Part shown: in pieces, positions 1 to 11,066 of the stretch
Layout of the letters: every line of letters begins with the position of its first letter
Position numbering within the stretch: the stretch's first letter is position 1
Assembly (NCBI RefSeq): GCF_902167145.1
Contig: NC_050098.1
Location: forward strand, 137,342,207-137,406,206
DNA from: Zea mays
Lineage: Eukaryota > Streptophyta > Magnoliopsida > Poales > Poaceae
Direction of reading: 5' to 3'
Length of the DNA: 64,000 bases
Position numbers and translations under genes: made by a program
Notes under the pieces: model-generated
The model's input: the letters and a program-made list of their open reading frames with translations, nothing else
What the model was told of the DNA's origin: nothing
Databases searched by the model: none

Positions 1-2819
1 GGGGTAAACAAGGTAAAATATATTCAGACTAGGGTGACCTATTGGGTCCCATCAAAATTAAACCTATGCGTGAATAAGTGATATTAAAGAACATTGTTGG
101 GTAAAAAGTGGTCAAGGGCACAACTTGCCTAGGACTTGAGATTCCAGGTACCAGGTTGCTCTTCAGATGACTCGTGACCTCACTACTGGTCATAGCAATA
201 CAAACAAACATGGTATAGACAAAATTAACATCACATCAAACATAAGAACAAACTGCATAATAATAATCTATACGTTGCTACGAGAACGTGGGTTCGCGAA
301 CCACTAAATTCAGAGTTACGGTTAAGGAGTTATGATTTATGGTAGATCTATGTGATGAAGCAATTGAAACTAGGTCTTGAGTTGATTTTATAAAGATAAT
401 CTAATGAAACAATCAATTCAACTTTAATCTTAATTATAACTTGACTAGAGATTATATTTTAATCAAATTATAATTATAAGATCCGAATACTATATTAATA
501 TTAGAAAAGTTAAACCAGAAAACATAGATTAATCAAATTAGTTACAAAATTATAAAAGTATGGGATATCATATAATCAATGTTGCTATTGCGTAGTAAAT
601 ATTTATATGAAGCTAACGCAACTGGAACGAGTCAATTCGGAATTAAAACGGAAGAGTTATAAATTTTAATATGGCTTTCATGTCAAAACATAGACACTAG
701 TTGATAAACAATAATATTACAAAACTATAGAAACTTGAATGACTCAATTTGGAATTAGTATGAATTTTCTATGGATTAAACAAATTCTAGTTATTATTTT
801 TATATTAAAAATAGATTTCCAATTCAATTTCTCTTATTTACAAACTCTCTGGACTGGGCGCATGAAAACCAGAGAGTGCAGGGGCCTCGGTGTAAGAATT
901 CCTAAGACACAGAGTGACTGGCGCCAGGACTGCGGGTTAAATCTCTAAAAACTGAGGGGCTCAATCGCTAAACCTACCGGCCGAAGCGGTATCAGTTGAT
1001 ATGGACCGTTCGATCAAATGCGAGCGGCCAAGATTAAATCAGCGCCCCTCGCAAACCGGTATGCTTCTACAGCCGTTGGATCCAGGATCGAGGATCCAGA
1101 TTTAATTATCCCAAGTTCTAGTCTCCACTGTACGATGCGAGATTGACGGTTCAGATCGTGTTGAACGAAACGGTATGCTATGTTCTAATCTTTTCCGCCC
1201 ATGTACGATCCGATGGCCATGATTTCTCCCTCACATTGCTTCAACAGGACATCGGAGCCAGCACCAGGCACACCGGCGGCGCCACCGACCGTGGCGATCC
1301 CCCTGCCCAATTTTGGTGACCAAGTCCAATCGCGACTCTCCCCTGGGCGCAACCTGTTGCCTAACACATGGCGAACCTGACCCTAAGCTCAATTCCGTGG
1401 ATGGGGCCCTGCACACACTAGTTCTTCACAATAACGCGGTCCGACTACGCTGGAGCAATTACGTCGGCAAGAATCCAACCCTCGATAGCCCCAACACGGT
1501 CATATGTGGGCGCAAATCGGTACTACGAACCAAATGAACATGGCGGGGAAAGAATTTTTACCGCAGAGGGAGTGGTAGATCGACCCCGACGGTGAAGCCC
1601 GTGTCCACGACCTTCTTCTTCGATTCCGTTTGGCAATTTGCCCATCACAGCCGTCTTCCGATGCTAGATCTCACTCGTGTGCGTTCCCGCTTGCTGGCAC
1701 TACCCGCGACCACCGCACGCACACCTCAGCAGCAACGGCGCGGCGACGCTACCCGATTTATCCCCTTTTGAGCTCTCCCTGGTAATGGTGGCTGACTCTT
1801 TTTAGTTCTAGAGAACGGAAGGTGGTCAAGGGTTTCGGGTGATGGGAACATGGCCTTAAGACGTGTAGGTGCGCGACGGTCTCGCGAACTCCGAGGTCTT
1901 CGGCGAGCTTCTTGTGCGAGGTGGGCGCGGTCCACGCGACGAAGTCGGAGTGTTCGGTTGGAGAAGATGTGGAAGGGTATGACAAGGGGGTCCCACGGGT
2001 CAACGAAAGGTGACGCTGCGCAGGAACACACTGAGTCTGGGATGCAGGCCCCTCTGATCGGTCACTACGACTTTGTGGGTGAGCAGATGAGAGGCTGCGA
2101 CGCGGGCCCGGCCTGCCAGCGACAGCCCGCGCAGGGAGTAAAAAGTGGGCTGCCAGCGGAGGGAAAGAAGTGGGGTAAGTGGGCCGAGTGCAGAATTAGG
2201 CCCAAAGGCGTTTCTTTATTTTTCTTTTATAATTTTCTTATTTGAATTCCTCGCAATTTCAAACTTAGTATTTTGAATTCAAATTTGATGGTGAGTTTCA
2301 CAATTTTAGTGCACAAATTAAGTACCAACCTGAAGAATTATAATTATTTATATATATTTTTCTTTGTAATATATTTCTCATTTTTATTTCATTCTCTTCT
2401 CCTTCCATTTTCAAATTCCAAATTCGAATTTGTAATTCAAACTTAGAGTCAAAATCAAAATATCCAGCATGATGCAACTTTATTTAACTATTTATTTATT
2501 ATTTTATTTATTCAAATAAGTGTTCCTTAATATACATCACACTCAACAGAGGATTTTGTTTTAAGAACTAATCTTTTGATGTGCCTCCCAAAGGTGTAGA
2601 AATTTGTTATTCATTATCTATTTATTTTAAAAGGAGGTAATGTATACTCTTGTTAAGAGTTAATTAAATTGCATGTACAAGTATTTATTGTTCAAGAGGG
2701 GAACAAATCAATAGAGTCTCTTTCTACTATTTATTTACATCCCAATATTTAATTCTAGACTTGAATGACTTATAATTTCTTTTCTCTTTTTTTCTCTCCC
2801 ACCAATTTTGGGTCTTACA
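1..2819 (-). repeat. Partial long LTR of a gypsy-type element
   Basis: The window opens inside an LTR that aligns by eye with the inner and right parts of the LTRs ending at 37369 and 43081. Shared landmarks are the block around 30-60 with 'cctattgggtccc', the run of A/T-rich segments, the GC-rich block around 1250-2200, and a terminus reading GGGTCTTACA (consensus GGGTGTTACA). The sequence after 2819 is unrelated and lacks the polypurine tract expected beside an LTR of an intact element, so a solo LTR is likely. The other end and the target duplication lie outside the window. Small ORFs inside it look like chance. It is clearly more diverged than the pair at 19796/39467. Confidence 0.7.
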
Positions 2820-3955
2820 GAGGGGGTGATGAAGAGGAAGAATAAGTTCTTCCCTTGGTTTGGCATGAGCAGCGATCCAAGGCTTGTAGTAACACCTCAA
2901 ACCTTGCTGCTGCGGAAATGATGAACATCCGAGGTTTGACTATGTTTGCTATCGATGGTGTAGTAGAAGACACCATTCCTGAGGACCTTTTGCTCAAATT
3001 GCCTGAAATCAGAGTTATCAATGTCCGTATAGAATGACCGGATGGAATATCTTATGCTAGCTTGCTGGCTAGGCTAGAGGTAAGCCAGATAGTTTGCCTT
3101 GGTGCTCTAGCCCCCGAGGGTGCTTCGGTTGGCTCTCCTTCTACTGTTTCCATGGATGTCCATGTTGGATCGTCGATGCCCTAGATTGATGATGTTGTTG
3201 TAACGAATTATGTTGCGCCCATTGAGCCAGCAGACCCAACCACCTTGGAGATCAGAGGTTCTGGTGTTGGAAACCCCATGGGTGTCTCTGGCACTGAAAT
3301 CCCAATGGGTGTACCTGACGTTGAAGTCCTAATGGGTGTATCTAATGCTAAAGTCCTAATGGGTGTCGCGCTTAGCCTGTGTGATCCGGGTCCTTCAACG
3401 CTTGTCCCTGCTCAGACTTCGACTTCTGCTAATATCATTGCCTCTAGGAGCACCTCAGCAGTTCCAGGTTTGGGATTTCCCTTGTTCTTATCGAATTTAC
3501 AGGTATTGTATGTCCCGTGCTACATTGCCTTTACCAATGGGTGTTCTGCTTGCTGACTTCTGCATTCACAGAGTGTCCTGGACCTGATGGCTTCTCAACT
3601 GGAGGCGCATGGAGTTTTGGTGCCTGAGCAAATATCTTCCTTGTCGCGGTGGAATCCTCTTTCTCTTCAGAAGCAAGTGGTCGATCTGAAGTCTGCTAAC
3701 GCTGGTGAGCTTTCTTGCTGTTGTTTCTCGCCGACTTTCTTGTTTTTGTTTGCATTATTGATGGTCGCTAAATGCTTCTTCAACTTTTACTCAATGGTTC
3801 TTAGATACTAAGGAGAAGTGTGCCCGAAATCAAGCGGAGCTTGATCAGGTAACCAGGTTGCTTGATGGTGCCTGTGCCATGAACTCCTTGCTACAGTCAA
3901 ACTTTGACTTGGAGAAGAAAACCCACAAGGTAACTCGCCAGGAGCTTCAGGTTAC
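2820..3955 (+). pseudogene. Degraded gag/transposase-like gene, 5' part
   Basis: This stretch has plant coding character with intron-like interruptions, but no long frame. Readable pieces include a frame at 2855-3037 that stops and resumes in phase, a short repeat region near 3278-3369, and an exon-like piece ending near 3705 with a GTGAGC donor-like site. A further piece near 3811-3955 follows, rich in Leu, Asp, Glu and Lys as in a coiled coil. The reading continues after the Harbinger insertion at 13331-13649. The layout recalls the plant 'putative gypsy-type transposon' proteins (Transposase_28 family) with a C-terminal coiled coil, but that is a weak inference. It could also be a fragment of a cellular coiled-coil gene. 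Confidence 0.4.
3278..3369 (+). repeat. 27-bp in-phase tandem repeat
   Basis: ATGGGTGT recurs at 3278, 3305, 3332 and 3359, exactly 27 bp apart, giving three full diverged copies and the start of a fourth. Twenty-seven is a multiple of three, so the array encodes a 9-residue repeat beginning Met-Gly-Val. It lies within the degraded gene at 2820-3955. Confidence 0.8.
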
Positions 3956-3958
3956 TTA

Positions 3959-3970
3959 GAGCATCTCCAA
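3959..3970 (+). repeat. Harbinger left terminal inverted repeat
   Basis: GAGCATCTCCAA, an exact inverse of 13316-13327, preceded by the target duplication TTA. Confidence 0.9.
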
Positions 3971-4575
3971 GAGTGGGACTTAAAATTGGGCCTTAAAAAA
4001 TGAAATAAGGCCGGATAGAAATGTGTATAGGACCCAACAATTGTGTTAGCTCCAACAGTGAGTCCTATACAACGTCATTTAGTTAAATCTGGTTTATCTA
4101 TTGGTTTTGGCGGAAGATTTCCCGCCACACCGTACTTGTTTTGCACGCCGGTTGCTATGCTTTGTTGGACGGCCGGAGACCTAAGCATTTGGCAACACAT
4201 CTTCCTTCACCCTGTAGATACAGGAGGTTGGCGCACCTTTCATCACGTGTGTTCGCAGGGACAGGCCGACGGCCAGAGAGAATACTGCAGCTTTCATCAC
4301 GCCTGGTATGCTTTGATTTTCATCACGCCTGGTATGCTATTCACGCCTAGGAGTACTTCATCCACACATTCACGTTACTCTCTTCCTCTAATTGAATTGG
4401 ACGTGATGCTATTACTCCCTTCCTCTAATTCAAGTTGACGTGATGCTCCAATTATTGGATAGATGTTTTAAGATTAGTAAATATGAAATGAAGGAGAGTT
4501 CATAAATAATTTTCATCTTTGTTGATACACTATTAATTGATTTCTTATTCGATTTTTTCAATACGTTTCAGAAAC
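3971..4575 (+). other. Harbinger left subterminal region and transposase leader
   Basis: No gene. It holds the subterminal sequence after the left TIR, a direct repeat of 'ttcatcacgcctggtatgct' near 4293 and 4319, and a diverged tandem repeat around 4380-4450 ending in 'acgtgatgct'. A CAG at about 4568-4570, just before the ATG at 4576, could be an intron acceptor. Confidence 0.5.
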
Positions 4576-5612
4576 ATGTCCGGTTTCAGGAGGTATAAGA
4601 TACATCAACAAGATAAATATTTAGCAGATGAACTTGACTATTCCATTGTTCTTTTGATGAGTAAATACTGGAAGACAAAATTGAAGCAACGGAAAAAGCA
4701 TCGTGGTTCAGTTTTTGGACATAAGGTTTACAATCGAAGTAGAGGAGAACACGCTATAAAATTATATCTTGACTACTTTGCTGAGAATCCAACATATCCC
4801 GAGAAGATTTTTCGACGACGCTTTCGGATGAGTTCCCATTTGTTCACAAGGATAGCTGAAGCTGTTGAAAAACATGATAAATATTTTGTTCAGAAAGTTA
4901 ATGCCACCGGTCATTATGGTTTCACCTGCTTGCACAAGGTTACTGCAGCTTTTCAACAACTAGCTTATGGTGTTCCAGCAGATTATGTTGATGAGTATAT
5001 TCGGATGGGTGAAAGCACTGCTATTGAGAGTCTGAGAAAATTTGTGGCAGCAATTTGTGAAGTGTTTGGCAATGAATACCTGAGGGCTCTAAATGAAGAT
5101 GACACAACTAGATTGCTTCATATTGCTGAAAATTGTGGATTTCCTGGCATGCTTGGTAGTATCGATTGTATGCACTGGAAGTGGAAAAATTGCCCTACAG
5201 CTCATAACGGTATGTATTGTGGTCATGTCAAAGAACCAACTATCATACTTGAGGCAGTTGTGTCTACGGATCTATGGATCTGGCATGCCTTCTTTGGTCT
5301 TCCCGGTTCACATAATGATATTAATGTTTTGCGTAGATCTCCTCTATTTGATAGACTTGTGAAAGGTGAAGCCCCATACGTTACTTATATAGTTAACGGG
5401 CATAATTATGATATGGGTTACTACCTTGCTGATGGGATTTATCCTCCTTGGTCAACATTTGTGAAAACAATCAAGGCCCCGGCTAATCTGAAGGACAAAA
5501 ATTTTGTTGCTGCTCAAGAGTCTCAGAGGAAAGACGTAGAGCGTGCTTTTGGTGTGTTGCAGGCTCGCTTTGCTATCATTAGAAATCCAGCTCGATTATC
5601 GGATGAAGCAAC
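4576..5612 (+). pseudogene. PIF/Harbinger transposase, N-terminal part
   Basis: DDE-type nuclease of the PIF/Harbinger superfamily, which in known members cuts and joins element ends with the help of the Myb-like partner. The ATG at 4576 is preferred because the longer frame upstream opens on a non-ATG codon. All three catalytic acidic residues are visible: Asp197 in GSIDCMHW, Asp248 in GSHNDIN and Glu322 in DVERAFGV. The typical tryptophan-rich stretch LWIWHAFFG lies between the first two. A minus-strand copia element entered at 5612/5613 after codon 345, so the native frame ends in LTR sequence with a stop at 5637. The C-terminal part resumes at 10491 in the same phase, giving about 430 residues in total, close to the usual family length. 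No internal stop is seen in either half. Confidence 0.9.
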
Positions 5613-6809
5613 TGAAAGTCGCCTAGAGGGGGGGTGAATAGGCAAATCTAAAATTTATAAACTTTAAGCACAACTACAAGTCGGGTTAGAGTTAGAAATA
5701 AAACCGAGTCCGAAAGAGAGGGCGAAAACAAAATACAAGCAAATGAAAGTGGATGACACGGTGATTTGTTTTACCGAGGTTCGGTTCTTGCAAACCTACT
5801 CCCCGTTGAGGTGGTCACAATGACCGGGTCTCTTTCAACCCTTTCCCTCTCTCAAACGGTCACTTAGACCGAGTGAGCTTTTCTTCTCAATCAAATGGGT
5901 CACTTAGACCCCACACAAGGACCACCACAACTTGGTGTCTCTTGCTTGATTACAAGTTGCTTGAGAACAAGAATGGAGGAAGAAGAAAAGTGATCCAAGA
6001 ACAAGAGCTCAAAGAACACGAGCAAAAACTCTCTCTAGTCACTATTTGCTTGGAGTGGATTTGGGACTTGGAGAGGCTTTGATTCTATTGAATTGTGTCT
6101 TGTATTGATTGCACTAGCTCTTGTATTGAATGTGTAGTGTGTAAACTTGGATGCCTTGAAGTGGTGGTGGTTGGGGGTATTTATAGCCCCAACCACCAAA
6201 CCAACCGTTGGGGTTGGGCTACTGTCGATGGGCGCACCGGACAGTCCGGTGCGCCACCGGACACTGTCCAGTGCGCTAGCCACGTCACCCAACCGTTAGG
6301 GTTCGACCGTTGGAGCTCTGATAGCCCGGGCCACCGGACAGTCATAGTTCACTGTCCGGTGCACCTTCTGGCGCTGCTCTGACTTCTGCGCGAACTGTCC
6401 GCGCACTGTAGCGCTTTTCAGGTTTCCGTTGGAGTCGATCGTTGCGCTGTAGCCATTGATCCGCTGGCACATCGGACAATCTGGTGTCACACCGGGCAGT
6501 CTGGTGAATTATAGCGGAGTGGCTTTTCCAGAAACCCGAAGGTGGCGAGTTCGAGTTGATCCACCCTGGTGCACCGGACACTGTCCGGTGGTGCACCGGA
6601 CTGTCCGGTGTGCCAGACCAGGGCAGCCTTCGGTTTCTTTTGCTCCTTTCTTTTTGAACCCTAACTCGGATCTTTTTATTGGTTTGTGTTGAACCTTTGG
6701 CACCTGTAGAACTTATATTCTAGAGCAAACTAGTTAGTCCAATTATTTGTGTTGGGCAATTCAACCACCAAAATCATTTAGGAAAAGGTTTGACCCTATT
6801 TCCCTTTCA
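5613..6809 (-). repeat. 3' LTR of copia element (1197 bp)
   Basis: Runs from TGAAAGTCGCC to CCCTTTCA in window orientation. It contains a 7-G tract near the left end, a TATA-like CTATAAATA (reverse strand, about 6178-6186) and the palindrome cluster described separately. It aligns along its length with 9297-10485. Confidence 0.92.
6235..6610. repeat. ACCGGACAGTCCGGT palindrome cluster (U3 of 3' LTR)
   Basis: Several perfect or mutated copies of the palindrome ACCGGACAGTCCGGT, some with CACTGT in the middle, lie within about 375 bp upstream (element strand) of the TATA-like box. The same cluster occurs in the sister LTR and in the Opie-like LTR at 56937-57286. Confidence 0.8.
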
Positions 6810-6825
6810 ATCTCCCCCTTTTTGG
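6810..6825 (-). other. Polypurine tract of copia element
   Basis: Reads CCAAAAAGGGGGAGAT on the element strand, directly against the 3' LTR. It would prime plus-strand DNA synthesis. Similar purine tracts recur further inside at about 7101-7110 and 7141-7147; multiple tracts are a known Sirevirus trait. Confidence 0.85.
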
Positions 6826-7672
6826 TGATTCATGCCAACACAAACCAAAGCAAATATATAAGTGCAAAAATGAACTAGTTTGCATAAGGTAAGTGCAAAG
6901 ATTGCTTGGAATTAAACCAATTTATACTTTCATAAGATATGCATGGATTGCTTTCTTTCTTCTAACATTTTGGACCACGCTTGCACCACTTGTTTTGTTT
7001 TTGCAAATTCTTTTGGAAAATCTTTTTCAAAGTCCATTTGCAAATAGTCAAAGATATATGAATAAGATTTAGAGAAGCATTTTCAAGATTTGAAGTTTTC
7101 TCCCCCTGTTTCAAATGCTTTTCCTTTGACTAAACAAAACTCCCCCTTAATGAAATTCTCCTCTTAGTGTTCAAGAGGTTTTTTACCAATTGAAAGAAGA
7201 TCAAATATTTTAGATACCTTTTTTTTTTGAAAAACTCCTCCTTTAAATATTTCAATACCAATTGAGATAGAATTTCTTAGAGAAATACTAATTTGAAAGA
7301 TATAAATTGAAAACAACTTTGTTTCGATTTTTTTTGAAATTAGCATGGTGGTGCGGTCCTTTTGCTTTGGGCTAATACTCTCTTCCCCATTGGCATTAAT
7401 TGCCAAAAATGGAGTCTTTAGAGCCCTTTTTACTTTCTCCTCAATGGTACAAGTGAGTATGAGTGAAGATTATACCAACGTGGAGAGCGGTGCGGAGTGA
7501 CGGCGAAGAGCAAATAATATGATAGAGTGGAGTGGAAGCCTTGTCGTCGCCGAGTACGCCATTTCCCTTTCAATCTATGACTTAGCATAAAAAATTAATT
7601 GAAAGCGCATTAGTCATAGCACATGAAGGAAATATGATCAAAGGTACATAAATGAGCTATATGTGCAAAATG
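6826..7672 (-). other. Copia 3' non-coding region
   Basis: No gene. A/T-rich sequence between the pol stop and the polypurine tract, with extra GGGGGAG-type tracts near 7101 and 7141. It matches in layout 57547-58348 of the Opie-like element. Confidence 0.7.
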
Positions 7673-8332
7673 TCAATCAAAATTCCAAGAATCAAGAATG
7701 TTTAGCTCATTCCTAAGTTTGGTAAAGGTTTTCTCATCTAGTGGTTTGGTAAAGATATCGGCTAATTGTTCTTTGGTGCTAACATAAGCAATCTCGATAT
7801 CCCCCCTTTGTTGGTGATCCCTCAAAAAGTGATACCGAATGACTATGTGCTTAGTGCGGCTATGCTCAATGGGATTATCCGCCATTCGGATTGCACTCTC
7901 ATTATCACATAGGAGAGGGACTTTGGTTAATTTGTAGCCATAGTCCCTAAGGGTTTGCCTCATCCAAAGCAATTGCGCGCAACAGTGGCCTGCGGCAATA
8001 TACTCGGCTTCAGCAGTAGAAAGAGCTACTGAGTTTTGTTTCTTTGAAGCCCAAGACACCAGGGATCTTTCCAGAAACTGACAAGTCCCTGATGTGCTCT
8101 TTCTATCAATTTTACACCCTGCCCAATCAGCATCTGAATAACCTATTAAATCAAAAGTGGATCCCTTGGGGTACCAAAGGCCAAACTTAGGTGTATGAAC
8201 TAAATATCTCAAGATTCTTTTTACGGCCCTAAGGTGAACTTCCTTAGAATCAGCTTGGAATCTTGCACACATGCATACGGAAAGCATAATATCCGGTCGA
8301 GATGCACATAAATAGAGTAAAGATCCTATCAT
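7673..8332 (-). pseudogene. Copia pol fragment: RT end and RNase H
   Basis: About 219 residues matching the last third of copia pol, from the C-terminal reverse transcriptase segment ([18 protein letters not shown]) through RNase H (DADWAGC, STAEAEYIA, DNESAI, DIFTKPL) to the natural pol stop. It aligns well with the intact pol at 58349-61555. The upstream frame is broken between 8333 and 8558, so this is part of a dead polyprotein. Confidence 0.93.
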
Positions 8333-8558
8333 CGACCGGTATACCTTTTGATCTACAAATTTACCTCACGTGTCGAGGTCGAGATGCCCATTGGTTCCCA
8401 TGGGTGTCTTGATGGGCTTGGCATCCTTCATTCCAAATTGGTAAGTATATCTTGAATGCACTTGGTTTGGCTGATGAAGGTGCCTTCTTGGAGTTGCTTC
8501 ACTTGAAATCCTAGAAAATACTTCAACTCCCCCATCATAGACATCTCAAATTTTTGAA

Positions 8559-8927
8559 TCATAATCCTACTAAACTCTTCACAAGTAGATTTGTTAGTAG
8601 ACCCAAATATGATATCATCAACGTAAATTTGGCATACAAACAGATCATTTGCAATAGTTTTGTAAAGAGTGTAGGATCGGCTTTGCCGACTTTGAAGCCA
8701 TTAGTGATAAGAAAATCTCTTAGGCATTCATACCATGCTCTTGGGGCTTGCTTGAGCCCATAAAGCGCCTTTGAGAGTTTATAGACATGATTAGGGTACT
8801 CACTATCTTCAAAGCCGGGAGGATGCTCAACATAGACCTCTTCCTTGATTGGTCCATTGAGGAAGGCACTTTTCACGTCCATTTGGTAGAGCTTAAAGCC
8901 ATGGTAAGTAGCATAGGCAAGTAACAT
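8559..8927 (-). pseudogene. Copia pol fragment: reverse transcriptase core
   Basis: About 122 residues covering the RT palm ([34 protein letters not shown]). The YVDD-like region is disrupted at the low-coordinate end, where the frame diverges. It matches the intact element's RT but is broken by indels on both sides. Confidence 0.92.
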
Positions 8928-8943
8928 GTGAATTCACTCAAGC

Positions 8944-9252
8944 CTAGCTACGGTGCATAGGTTTCACCGAAATCCAAACCTTCGACTTGTGAATATCCCT
9001 TGGCCACAAGTCGGGCTTAGAAGTGGCGAATGCCGATTCGAAGCCGGAGGTGGAGGGTGACGAAGAGTCAGTCTCGAAGTAGACCATTTTCTTCATCTTC
9101 TTCTTCTTGTCACCTTTCCGTTGTGTCTTGATGGAGGAAGAGGATTCCTCCTTGTGCTTGTGGCTGGACTCCCTTGAGTGGGTTCTCCCCGAGCTTGCGG
9201 ACTTGTCACCGCCGGTCCCGATCTCTCTCTTGGTGTGATCTCCCGACATCAC
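8944..9252 (-). pseudogene. Copia gag N-terminus joined by deletion to RT
   Basis: Starts with a lysine- and serine-rich gag N-terminus (MMSGDHTKREIG). Near 9015-9020 the sequence passes directly into the RT region that encodes 'ARLVAKGY' in intact relatives, but out of frame. The missing stretch covers the rest of gag including the zinc knuckle, protease and integrase. This deletion explains the short interior. It may once have produced a short gag-like peptide but not functional enzymes. Confidence 0.85.
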
Positions 9253-9282
9253 TTCGAGTGGTTAGACTCTAATGAAGCACCG

Positions 9283-9294
9283 GCTCTGATACCA
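9283..9294 (-). other. Primer binding site (tRNA-iMet type)
   Basis: TGGTATCAGAGC on the element strand, two bases inside the 5' LTR. It is complementary to the 3' end of plant initiator methionine tRNA, as in most copia elements. Confidence 0.92.
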
Positions 9295-9296
9295 AT

Positions 9297-10485
9297 TGAA
9301 AGTCGCCTAGAGGGGGGGGGTGAATAGGCAAATCTGAAATTTATAAACTTTAAGCACAACTACAAGCCGGGTTAGCGTTAGAAATAAAACCGAGTCCGAA
9401 AGAGAGGGCGAAAACAAATCACAAGCAAATGAAAGTAGATGATATGGTGATTTGTTTTACCGAGGTTCAGTTCTTGCAAACCTACTCCCCGTTGAGGTGG
9501 TCACAAAGACCGGGTCTCTTTCAACCCTTTCCCTCTCTCAAACGGTCACTTAGACCGAGTGAGCTTTTCTTCTCAATCAAATGGGTCACTTAGACCCCAC
9601 ACAAGGACCACCACAACTTGGTGTCTCTTGCTTGATTACAAGTTGCTTGAGCACAAGAATGGATGAAGAAGAAAAGTGATCCAAGAATAAGAGCTCAAAG
9701 AACACGAGCAAAATCTCTCTCTAGTCACTATTTGCTTGGAGTGGATTTGGGACTTGGAGAGGCTTTGATTCTATTGAATTGTGTCTTGTATTGATTGCAC
9801 TAGCTCTTGTATTGAATGTGTAGTGTGTAAACTTGGATGCCTTGAAGTGGTGGTGGTTGGGGGTATTTATAGCCCCAACCACCAAACCAACCGTTGGGGT
9901 TGGGCTGCTGTCGATGGGCGCACCGGACAGTCCGGTGCGCCACCGGACACTGTTCGGTGCGCCAGCCACGTCACCCAACTGTTAGGGTTCGACCGTTGGA
10001 GCTCTGACAGCCTGGGCCACCAGACAGTCACTGTTCACTATCCAGTGCGCCTTCTGGCGCTGCTCTGACTTCTACGCGAACTGTAGCGTTTTTCAGGTTT
10101 CCGTTGGAGTCGACCGTTGCGCTGTAGCTATTGCTCCGCTGACACACCGGATAGTCCGGTGTCACACCGGACAGTCCGGTGAATTATAGCGGAGTGGCTT
10201 TTCCAGAAACCCGAAGGTGGCGAGTTCGAGTTGATCCACCCTGGTGCACCGGACACTGTCCGGTGGCATTACCGGACAGTCCGGTGCGCCAGACCAGGGC
10301 AACCTTCGGTTTCTTTTGCTCCTTTATTTTTGAACCCTAACTTGGATCTTTTTATTGGTTTGTGTTGAACCTTTGGCACCTGTAGAACTTATATTCTAGA
10401 GCAAACTAGTTAGTCCAATTATTTGTGTTGGGCAATTCAACCACCAAAATCATTTAGGAAAAGGTTTGACCCTATTTCCCTTTTA
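9297..10485 (-). repeat. 5' LTR of copia element (1189 bp)
   Basis: Carries a 9-G tract near its inner end, a palindrome cluster at about 9921-10286 and TATA-like CTATAAATA (reverse strand, about 9864-9872), the probable promoter of the element. The outer end reads CCCTTTTA instead of CCCTTTCA, but the adjacent GCAAC duplication fixes the boundary. Confidence 0.92.
9864..9872 (-). promoter_or_regulatory. TATA box in copia 5' LTR
   Basis: CTATAAATA on the element strand, at the same place as the TATA-like sequences of the other copia LTRs in this window. It would set the U3/R boundary a few tens of bases towards lower coordinates. Confidence 0.55.
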
Positions 10486-10490
10486 GCAAC

Positions 10491-10746
10491 ACTTCGAGAT
10501 ATTATGATGGCATGCATAATAATGCACAACATGGTAATTGAAGATGAACATGATGTTGTTGGTTTTGATGTGCCATATGACAAGACTGCTGCTGACACAC
10601 AACGAGTTGTGTCACGAGCAGGGACATCAAATTTTTCGTCCTTTGTTCATCAGGACAGAATTGAAGATTCTCTCATGCACCATGAACTTAAGGAAGATCT
10701 AGTTGAGCACCTGTGGGAGCGGCAAGGGCACCAAATAGAGCACTAA
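10491..10746 (+). pseudogene. PIF/Harbinger transposase, C-terminal part
   Basis: Continues the frame broken at 5612 after removal of the copia element and one GCAAC copy. It shows the family's conserved helix (ACIIMHNMVIEDE) and an acidic tail ending in TAA at 10744-10746. The longer frame that starts at 10423 includes LTR sequence and is not the native start. Confidence 0.9.
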
Positions 10747-11066
10747 TAGTTTAGTATTGGTTAAACTCGTTTGTTTTGTTTCTTTAGTTCTGATATATGA
10801 ATGGATTGTATGGATAATATGCAGTATCCACACTTTTAAACAATGAAATATGATTAGGATGATTTATGTGTTACAATGTTGAGACAACAAAAGAATGGTT
10901 GGACCTCACGGTCTGCTTTCTTTGGTAACAAAAGAATGTAATGCTAAACTTAGCAAATGCACTTCATTATTTTTATGAGTTTTGAACATTGTTAACCTCA
11001 GATTGTTCAAGTACTTACATGCAGACTTATGGCAATAATGAACTAAAATTCTAAAAACTAAATCAC
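10747..11066. other. Gap between convergent Harbinger genes
   Basis: A/T-rich 3' untranslated sequence shared by the two tail-to-tail genes. No further gene seen. Confidence 0.6.

Larger units (their letters stand above)
5613..10485 (-). mobile_element. Defective copia (Sirevirus-like) retrotransposon
   Basis: Minus-strand LTR element with 3' LTR 5613-6809, 5' LTR 9297-10485, and target duplication GCAAC at 5608-5612 and 10486-10490. The interior is only about 2.5 kb against roughly 6-7 kb in intact relatives. It has the tRNA-iMet primer site and a polypurine tract, but only a gag N-terminus fused to reverse transcriptase, then RT and RNase H fragments. Protease and integrase are missing. 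Motifs and LTR style match the maize Opie/Ji Sireviruses. The outermost base pair of the 5' LTR has changed, so it begins TA instead of TG when read on the element strand. Confidence 0.92.
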
